Source of the DNA: an uncultured Micrococcales bacterium
GTDB lineage: Bacteria > Actinomycetota > Actinomycetes > Actinomycetales > Microbacteriaceae
Assembly: GCA_903893675.1 (NCBI GenBank)
Contig: CAITNA010000175.1
Location: forward strand, 1 to 9,059
Length of the DNA stretch: 9,059 bases
Direction: 5' to 3'
Part shown: piece by piece, positions 4,244 through 9,059 of the stretch
Layout: each line of letters starts with the position of its first letter
How positions within the stretch are numbered: position 1 is the first letter of the stretch
Notes under the pieces: generated by a model
Database searches by the model: none
What the model was told of the DNA's origin: nothing
What the model saw: only the letters and a program-made list of their open reading frames with translations
Position numbers and translations under genes: made by a program

Positions 4244-7171
4244 CTACTTCACAATTCGAATGTGAACTGTTTCTGACGAGCTAACCCAACTCTTATTGCT
4301 GCTTGCAACGGTCGCACGCGCTGTCAGGTCGCAACCCGTGCTCGAATATGCCGTGGCTTTGACTGTGTAGCTCTTCACATAGCCACCGGAAGAGTTTGCG
4401 ACCAGCACGCAGTTTTTCGATCCTGTTAGCGACATGCTCAGCTTTGCGATTGAAGAAGAGGTATTGCCAGTTGCGATGTTGAAAGTTGTTCCCGCCTTGA
4501 TGCTCCCCGGCAGTGATGGCAAGGCGTAAGGCTTCTTAGCCGCAGTCGTTGGCTTCACCGATGGTGTCGGGGTCGGAGTGGGGGTAGGCGTCACACTCGC
4601 CGAGGCCGTCGGGGTTGGTGTCGGAGTTGGAGTTGGCGAGGCACTCGGCGGGGTCATTGCCGGCGGTGGTGGCGGAGGAGGCGCTGGTGCCTGGAATGTC
4701 TGCGACGGTGAAGGAGTTGGCGTCGGTGTGGGAGTGCTTGAGGCGCTTGGTGTCGGTGTTGGAGTTGGGGACGGGGCTACCACGCCGGCGAAAGTGGCAC
4801 TGAACCAAGTCGAGGGGCTGCCGTACTGCATGAATGTGCTTCCGCCGAAGTAGCGATATGGGAACACGCGATAGCGGAAAGTTCTGCCAGCCAAAGCGCC
4901 AGATAAGTCAACATCCGAGAAGGTCGAACCACCACCACCGAAGGAACGACCATCAGATCGATAGACGTTGTATCCCCAAGTGTTAGCAGGCAGCGTGACT
5001 GAGAAATCGATTCGAGTGGTTGAGCTTGCGGTGACCAACAAATTTGTAGGCGCTCCCAAAGGCGCAGGCATGAAGACTGCATATCGATCAGAGACGCAAT
5101 CGGATCCGTTGGTATTCCCGACTGCGACTGCTCGACAAACCACTGCGCTGTACTGCTGCCCGTAGTTGAGGTTCGTGAGAGTCACTGACGGACTCGCAGT
5201 CCAAACCCATCCAGACGTGTATGGCGACAGCTGGTAGTTATAGCCGGTGGCACTCAGCTGCGGATAAGTAAAGCCGAGCGTTGCAGATTGATCGTGGTTG
5301 TCGGTGATGGTTAGGTTCTGTTGGTTTGACGTTTGCCCATTGCTGTAGCCAACACTGAATGGAGTCGAGAGCGCGCCGATGCTTCCTTCTGGCGTTACCC
5401 AAGCAAACTGTGCGGTGAGGTTGGCTGAAGAAACATATGTACCGCAGTCAACCGATGAGAGTGATGAAACGCTTGTGCGACAACTTACGCCTTGACCATC
5501 GCTGAGAATGGCAGCTCCGACGACTCCACTCCAAGGAAGAGGCGTCGCCTGTGGAGCTGAAAGCGTGAGCGTGAAGTTTCCATCCCTGACGGATCTGTTC
5601 ACAACCGTTGGCATCGCGCTGAAGTCTTTGTCATAGGTCTGAAGCAAAGCGGGCAAGGTCAGTGTTCCCGACGAACTTCCACCATTTGCTCTGATCTGAA
5701 CTGCACCGGAAGAACCACTCACCAATCCGCTCAAGGTGACCGTCGTCGTGGGTGCGGTTGTGGTTGCAACCACTTTTTGGTTTACCAAGACCGAGTAATC
5801 AGTGGCTCCGGCCACTGCGCCCCAACTCACCTGGGCGCTCGATTCGGTCGTACCCGATGAAAGTGTTGTGATTGTAGGTGCCGTTCTCAACGAACTGGCG
5901 ACGACCTGCTGAGCGAGGTGGATGGCGGCCACTGCGTCAATGCAACCCGCGGCCGTGAAGTCAGCCTGGGGCAGGATCGAAGGCGTCGCATAATCGCAGG
6001 TCCATTGCCCGGCCCCGTAATCGTAGGTGCACGCGTGCCAAACGTTTGGTTTCGTCTCAATCACGGGCTGAGCGCTTGCCTGCAGAACTGCCTGAATTTG
6101 TTGCGGGCTGAGAGTTGGCGTTGCCTGTTTGATTAGTGCGACCACGCCCGCCACCATCGGCGCGGCCAATGACGTTCCCTGTTCGAATTCAAAGTCGACT
6201 GGTCCGGCAGTCATTACTTCAACGCCCGGCGCCATGATGTCGAGGCTCGGGCCCCAACTCGAGAAGTCAGCTCTGGCCATTGTTCGATCGAGTGCTCCGA
6301 CTTCGATAAGCCCTGGAATCTTGAAAGCGCCAGGATAGGACTCGTCAGGGCGATTGTTGCAGTTGTTGTTCCACGGGTTCTGCAGAACACCTCCCGCACT
6401 CTCGGCACTGCATCCGTCGTTGCCAGCTGCGCCGACTACAGAAATGTTGTGCGTGGTTGCCCAGGAGATCATCGCAGCAAGGCCACTGTCGCCGTTGAAC
6501 TGGGTGCCAAGGCTCATGTTGATGACATCGGCGTGCTGACTAATCGCCCACGCCAAGCCCTTGTCTAGCGCCACCCCTGGGCATTCAACGGGATAGTTTG
6601 CACAAACGCGTGCACTCAGAATCGACGAGCCTCTGGCAATTCCTCCGGCACCTGATTCAGTGTCAACGGCACCGGCAACCACCCCAGAGGTGAAAGTGCC
6701 GTGGAAGGCTGGCCCAGGAACGTCGCCCACGAAATCTGCGCTGGCAATCAACTTGTCTTCAAGCACGCGGCCAGGCGAGCCTGGTTCGATTCCACTGTCG
6801 ATAAACGCCACTTTGATGCCGGTGCCGTCAAAGCCAAGTGCGTTCGCCTCATCCGAGCGAATTTGGGTATATGCCCAACGGTTGCCGGTTGCCGGGGTGA
6901 TGGTCGAGTGCTGACGACTCGAGACGAGAAGAGGTTTATAGGTGTAGTCGGGCGTTACGAAAACGAGGCTTTGTTTCGCAGCTGCGAGATTAGCCCTGCG
7001 AATAGTCGCCGCATACATCGTCGAGCTGTTTACTCGAGGAGCGCCGTGAGTGAAGTCAACGACGATTGCCGCGCGGGTGTCTGGCAAAAGCACCGAAGCG
7101 TCTGCACCCGAAACCGCTGGGATGACCGACAGCAGCAATCCGAACACGGCCGCGAGCATCTTGGACTTCAT
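4244..7171 (-). CDS. Secreted modular subtilisin-like serine protease (S8) with Fn3-like modules and Pro/Thr linker
   Basis: This 975-aa extracellular endopeptidase starts with a Sec signal peptide: MKSK, the hydrophobic stretch MLAAVFGLLLSVIPAVSG, and a likely cut near GADA. A propeptide-like stretch follows to about residue 95. The S8 catalytic domain (about 97-366) carries an intact triad: D125 in FIDSG, H157 in HGTFTSG and S334 in GTSLAAP, with oxyanion N251 in GAAGND. Paired cysteines (for example 190/197 and 254/271) suit an exported protein. Fibronectin-III-like beta modules lie at about 431-509 and 703-794, with another beta region between them. A Pro/Thr/Ser linker with seven consecutive prolines (799-875) leads to a small C-terminal beta domain with two cysteines (C921, C947). 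There is no LPXTG motif or C-terminal membrane helix, so it is probably released or bound non-covalently. An ATG at 7213 would add 14 residues before the signal peptide; I prefer 7171 because it gives a compact basic n-region. It lies downstream of the DUF1905 gene on the same strand. Confidence 0.93.
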   Translation of the reverse strand: MKSKMLAAVFGLLLSVIPAVSGADASVLLPDTRAAIVVDFTHGAPRVNSSTMYAATIRRANLAAAKQSLVFVTPDYTYKPLLVSSRQHSTITPATGNRWAYTQIRSDEANALGFDGTGIKVAFIDSGIEPGSPGRVLEDKLIASADFVGDVPGPAFHGTFTSGVVAGAVDTESGAGGIARGSSILSARVCANYPVECPGVALDKGLAWAISQHADVINMSLGTQFNGDSGLAAMISWATTHNISVVGAAGNDGCSAESAGGVLQNPWNNNCNNRPDESYPGAFKIPGLIEVGALDRTMARADFSSWGPSLDIMAPGVEVMTAGPVDFEFEQGTSLAAPMVAGVVALIKQATPTLSPQQIQAVLQASAQPVIETKPNVWHACTYDYGAGQWTCDYATPSILPQADFTAAGCIDAVAAIHLAQQVVASSLRTAPTITTLSSGTTESSAQVSWGAVAGATDYSVLVNQKVVATTTAPTTTVTLSGLVSGSSGAVQIRANGGSSSGTLTLPALLQTYDKDFSAMPTVVNRSVRDGNFTLTLSAPQATPLPWSGVVGAAILSDGQGVSCRTSVSSLSSVDCGTYVSSANLTAQFAWVTPEGSIGALSTPFSVGYSNGQTSNQQNLTITDNHDQSATLGFTYPQLSATGYNYQLSPYTSGWVWTASPSVTLTNLNYGQQYSAVVCRAVAVGNTNGSDCVSDRYAVFMPAPLGAPTNLLVTASSTTRIDFSVTLPANTWGYNVYRSDGRSFGGGGSTFSDVDLSGALAGRTFRYRVFPYRYFGGSTFMQYGSPSTWFSATFAGVVAPSPTPTPTPSASSTPTPTPTPSPSQTFQAPAPPPPPPPAMTPPSASPTPTPTPTPTASASVTPTPTPTPTPSVKPTTAAKKPYALPSLPGSIKAGTTFNIATGNTSSSIAKLSMSLTGSKNCVLVANSSGGYVKSYTVKATAYSSTGCDLTARATVASSNKSWVSSSETVHIRIVK
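4547..4777 (-). repeat. Low-complexity tract encoding the Pro/Thr linker of the subtilase
   Basis: The minus strand encodes alternating Thr-Pro runs in several blocks: SPTPTPTP, STPTPTPTPSPS, then a QAPAP-polyproline-AMTPP island, then SPTPTPTPTPTASAS and TPTPTPTPTPSVKP. On the plus strand this appears as imperfect 6-bp units of the GGTGTC/GGAGTT type. The codons vary at third positions, so the tract is not a perfect microsatellite. In secreted proteins such stretches are extended, often glycosylated spacers holding domains apart. Confidence 0.85.
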
Positions 7172-7180
7172 TGGGCCCCG

Positions 7181-7210
7181 ATTCTCGCGTTTGGCTAATT
7201 CTGCCAGCAA
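7181..7210 (-). promoter_or_regulatory. Possible promoter directly upstream of the subtilase
   Basis: On the minus strand TTGCTG (7210-7205), an 18-nt spacer and GAGAAT (7186-7181) are followed by 9 nt and the ATG at 7171. If used, the transcript would begin only a few nt before this ATG and would favour it over the ATG at 7213. Neither hexamer is a close consensus match, so the gene may instead be transcribed from the DUF1905 promoter. Confidence 0.3.
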
Positions 7211-7235
7211 CATTCACCGCTGCAGAAGCAGAAAC

Positions 7236-7526
7236 TCAATTCACATTGATTAGCAACGTGATTGTTACCTGCTGTCCAACTTCGAGCTTTTCTGGAACGC
7301 GAACCACGTTCTTGATCGGAACCAGGTAGCCGCCATCCTTGGGGAAGAGCGAGGTGGTGAAACTTGTCTTGCCGATTCGCACCTCGCACGGGATCACGCC
7401 CCAGCCATAAGTGACCTGGGCCGCAACCGCGCGAATCTTGGCGGCAGGTGCATCCGCGACCCGAACGAAGTAAAACGGGGCAGGGCCTCGCCACTCGAAG
7501 ATGTCGCCAGTGAACTTGAGCTGCAT
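7236..7526 (-). CDS. DUF1905 domain-containing small protein
   Basis: This 96-aa protein spans essentially one DUF1905 domain, a small beta-barrel-like family of unknown biochemical role. Visible family features are the N-terminal LKFTGDIFEW strand, the aromatic YFVRVADAP segment, the central GWGVIPCEVRIGKTSFTTSL (residues 41-60), the FPKDGGYLVPIKNVVR segment (61-76) and the closing GQQVTITLLI strand. There is no signal peptide. The ATG at 7526 is preceded by TAGCCT at exactly 6 nt, indicating a leaderless transcript. Its stop is 64 nt before the preferred subtilase start on the same strand, so both may share a transcript although their functions look unrelated. It is divergent from the isochorismatase-family gene across 48 bp. 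Confidence 0.82.
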   Translation of the reverse strand: MQLKFTGDIFEWRGPAPFYFVRVADAPAAKIRAVAAQVTYGWGVIPCEVRIGKTSFTTSLFPKDGGYLVPIKNVVRVPEKLEVGQQVTITLLINVN

Positions 7527-7532
7527 TTCAGC

Positions 7533-7538
7533 AGGCTA
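7533..7538 (-). promoter_or_regulatory. -10 element of a leaderless promoter for the DUF1905 gene
   Basis: TAGCCT on the minus strand, then 6 nt (GCTGAA), then ATG. There is no ribosome binding site and no recognisable -35. It is one half of a divergent promoter pair inside a 48-bp intergenic region. Confidence 0.6.
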
Positions 7539-7557
7539 GCAGCGGCCGCACGGCTGC
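7539..7557. repeat. Inverted repeat between divergent promoters
   Basis: GCAGC (7539-7543) and GCTGC (7553-7557) flank a 9-bp centre, and an 8-bp palindrome GCGGCCGC (7542-7549) overlaps the left arm. The element sits between the two -10 boxes of the divergent DUF1905 and isochorismatase-family genes, where a shared regulator could bind. The arms are short, so this remains a candidate only. Confidence 0.3.
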
Positions 7558-7562
7558 GGGTC

Positions 7563-7568
7563 TAGGCT
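7563..7568 (+). promoter_or_regulatory. -10 element of a leaderless promoter for the isochorismatase-family gene
   Basis: TAGGCT is followed by 6 nt (CGAACC) and the ATG at 7575, with no ribosome binding site. The box and spacing match the other leaderless starts in the window. Confidence 0.6.
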
Positions 7569-7574
7569 CGAACC

Positions 7575-8075
7575 ATGAGCAAAGCACTAATGGTTATTGA
7601 CGTTCAAAAATGGGGCTTCACCGGCGACTGGCAGGTTGCCGACTCGGATGCGCTGCTTGCGCGAATCCAGAAGCGAGTCGACGAGGCGCGAGCCAACGGC
7701 GAGTTCATCGTGCACGTGCAGAACGATGCACCCGAAGGTGAGCTCGATGCACCGGGTGCTCCATTCTGGCCAGTAATGATTGAGCCAGTTGGCGACGAGT
7801 GGCTGGTCAACAAGACCACCAAAGACACCTTCGAGACCAACCCAGACTTGGCAGACCGCTTGCGTGCTGCCGGCATCGACGAGCTCGAGCTGGTCGGTTG
7901 CCAAAGCGAGAACTGCGTACGCTCGACCGCACTCGGCGCCCGAGCCGAAGGCTTCAAGGTCACCCTGCCGCCGGGCCTTCACGGCACCTACGACGAGAGC
8001 ACATTCACCGGCAAGCCAGGCAAGACCGCGCTCGAATACATCGCCGAAGTTCAGGCCGAGATCGACCCAAGGTAG
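7575..8075 (+). CDS. Isochorismatase-family cysteine hydrolase
   Basis: This 166-aa cytoplasmic protein has the alpha/beta fold of the isochorismatase/nicotinamidase superfamily, whose members hydrolyse amides, ureas or vinyl ethers by a Cys-Asp-Lys triad. The catalytic residues are visible: D9 in ALMVIDVQ, K80 in LVNKTTKDTF and C114 in GCQSENCVRSTALGARAEGF, the last being the family signature around the nucleophile. The metal-binding histidine of nicotinamidases is not evident, so a nicotinamidase is less likely than a general amidohydrolase of this superfamily. The substrate is not predictable. The start is fixed by TAGGCT 6 nt upstream. A DUF1800 gene starts 11 nt after its TAG, suggesting an operon. 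Confidence 0.92.
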   Translation: MSKALMVIDVQKWGFTGDWQVADSDALLARIQKRVDEARANGEFIVHVQNDAPEGELDAPGAPFWPVMIEPVGDEWLVNKTTKDTFETNPDLADRLRAAGIDELELVGCQSENCVRSTALGARAEGFKVTLPPGLHGTYDESTFTGKPGKTALEYIAEVQAEIDPR

Positions 8076-8086
8076 TTAGTTAGCCG

Positions 8087-9059
8087 ATGGTCGTAAGCGC
8101 GAGTGTGCAGAATGCCGTTCTGGCAAAGCTCACTTATGGTGCGACCAAGGCGTCTCGTGCAGACCTGAGCAAGCTCGGGCTCGACAAGTGGCTCGACGAT
8201 CAGCTCAGCCCGACTAAGGCCGAGGCAAAGTTCACCAAGGCAATCCTCGGACAGTTTCGTGCGCTGAATCTTTCGCAGTATGACATCGAACACACGTTGC
8301 CCTTCTCGATCAATAACAGCAAAGTCTCGGATGAGCTTGCACTAACCACTATTTATCGCCGCTTTGCATCTTCGCGCCAGGTTTATGAAACCCTGGTCGA
8401 GTTTCTGCAAGACCTCGTGCCGACACCTCTTTATAACGATCAGGCGAAACGCCTGAGTTATGACCGCGATGCGATTCGCGCGAACGCTCTCGGAAACTAC
8501 ACCGACCTGCTTTACGCGACAGCTCTTCACCCAGCGATGCTTACCTTTCTCAACGGCTACTCGAATGAGCGAAACCACCCGAACGAGAATTACGGGCGAG
8601 AGATCCTCGAGTTGTTTACCGTGACAACTGCAACCCCATACACCCAGGATGATGTTGTCAACGCCGCTCGCGTTTTCTCTGGCATCTCGTTCGACAACGT
8701 GAACATGCAAAACTTCGCCGACCCGAATCGCCACTGGCAGGGTCAGGTAAAAGTGCTCGGCTGGACCGACCCGAACCCCGGTAGAACCCCAGACCAGATT
8801 TATGCGACGGCTCGTGGATTGGTGAAATACCTGACCCAAGCGCCAGAGACCGCAAAGGCCTTCTCGCTTCGCATGGCGAGGCGCTATGTCAGCGACAACC
8901 CATCGAGCTCAATCGTCACCGCGATGACCACCACCTACTTGGCCACTGGGGCGAGCATCCCGGCGGTTGTGAAGACCATGGCGCTGCACTCAGACTTCGT
9001 GGCCTCGGCCGGTGCCAAGCTCAAGCGCCCAACCGAGCACCTGATTTCGACTATGCGCG
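8087..9059 (+). CDS. DUF1800 family protein, 3'-partial (runs off the window)
   Basis: The frame is open from the ATG at 8087 through the last base, giving 324 visible residues without a stop. The product matches the DUF1800 family, of unknown biochemical function. Visible features are an N-terminal VLAKLTYGATKASRADL with KWLDDQL following, LVEFLQDLVPTP, and the diagnostic HPNENYGREILELFTV, then YTQDDVVNAARVFSGI. Later come ARGLVKYLTQAPETAKAFSLRMARRYVSD and a final IPAVVKTMALHSDFV, with the family still continuing. The start is forced by an in-frame TAG at 8081-8083. There is no clear ribosome binding site (AAGG is 14 nt away) and no -10 at the 6-nt spacing, so expression probably comes from the upstream isochorismatase-family promoter, 11 nt away. 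Many DUF1800 proteins are exported, but no signal peptide is seen here. In other genomes a DUF1501 gene often follows; it would lie beyond this window. Confidence 0.9.
   Translation, partial: MVVSASVQNAVLAKLTYGATKASRADLSKLGLDKWLDDQLSPTKAEAKFTKAILGQFRALNLSQYDIEHTLPFSINNSKVSDELALTTIYRRFASSRQVYETLVEFLQDLVPTPLYNDQAKRLSYDRDAIRANALGNYTDLLYATALHPAMLTFLNGYSNERNHPNENYGREILELFTVTTATPYTQDDVVNAARVFSGISFDNVNMQNFADPNRHWQGQVKVLGWTDPNPGRTPDQIYATARGLVKYLTQAPETAKAFSLRMARRYVSDNPSSSIVTAMTTTYLATGASIPAVVKTMALHSDFVASAGAKLKRPTEHLISTMR

Noticed and set aside
4244..4300. Cell-wall sorting signal at the subtilase C-terminus
   Set aside because: There is no LPXTG-like motif, hydrophobic helix or basic tail; the protein ends in a beta-strand-like ETVHIRIVK.
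4560..4790. Repeated units resembling a short tandem or CRISPR-like array
   Set aside because: The units are about 6 bp, imperfect, without unique spacers, and in frame with a Thr-Pro coding sequence. This is a coding low-complexity tract, not a CRISPR array.
4578..4853. Plus-strand reading frame encoding Gly-Val repeats and a polyglycine run
   Set aside because: It is the antisense of the Pro/Thr linker of the subtilase. The repeat composition explains the open frame, and there is no ribosome binding site or promoter of its own.
8342..8839. Minus-strand 165-codon open frame
   Set aside because: It lies opposite the DUF1800 coding sequence, which has clear family motifs. The minus-strand product shows no recognisable domain.

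Overview
The window looks like chromosomal DNA of an actinobacterium. The evidence is moderately high GC in most genes, GTG/TTG start usage, a Shine-Dalgarno site at only some genes, and TANNNT -10 boxes placed exactly 6 nt before the start codon of four genes, which is the arrangement of leaderless mRNAs common in Actinobacteria. A compact-genome, moderate-GC Microbacteriaceae-like bacterium would fit, but no gene here fixes the taxon.

Layout. Positions 1-410 (+) hold the 3' part of a small membrane protein of unknown function. A minus-strand pair follows: a RdoA/APH-type phosphotransferase (1952 to 957) and, 46 nt downstream of it, a Bcp-type atypical 2-Cys peroxiredoxin (910 to 440). A plus-strand tRNA-Lys(CUU) at 2056-2128 ends in a strong intrinsic terminator. 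Directly behind the tRNA is a lower-GC two-gene unit: a very acidic 220-aa protein of unknown family (2269-2931) and, 13 nt later, a LEM-3-like GIY-YIG nuclease with an additional C-terminal domain (2945-3763). This pair is the most accessory-looking part of the window. Next is a small unknown acidic protein (3807-4241), whose stop codon lies 2 nt from the stop of the convergent gene.

Positions 7171-4244 (-) encode a large secreted modular subtilase. It has a signal peptide, a propeptide-like region, an S8 catalytic domain with an intact Asp/His/Ser triad, fibronectin-III-like modules, a Pro/Thr linker and a small terminal beta domain. Upstream of it on the same strand is a DUF1905 protein (7526 to 7236). 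A 48-bp divergent intergenic region separates that gene from an isochorismatase-family hydrolase (7575-8075, +). The hydrolase is followed 11 nt later by a DUF1800 protein (8087 onward), which runs off the end of the window with no stop.

Functionally the region is mostly housekeeping or physiological genes (thiol peroxide defence, small-molecule kinase, hydrolase, tRNA, secreted protease). One candidate accessory module, the acidic protein plus the GIY-YIG nuclease, sits behind the tRNA gene. No CRISPR array, insertion sequence, rRNA or duplicated att site was seen.
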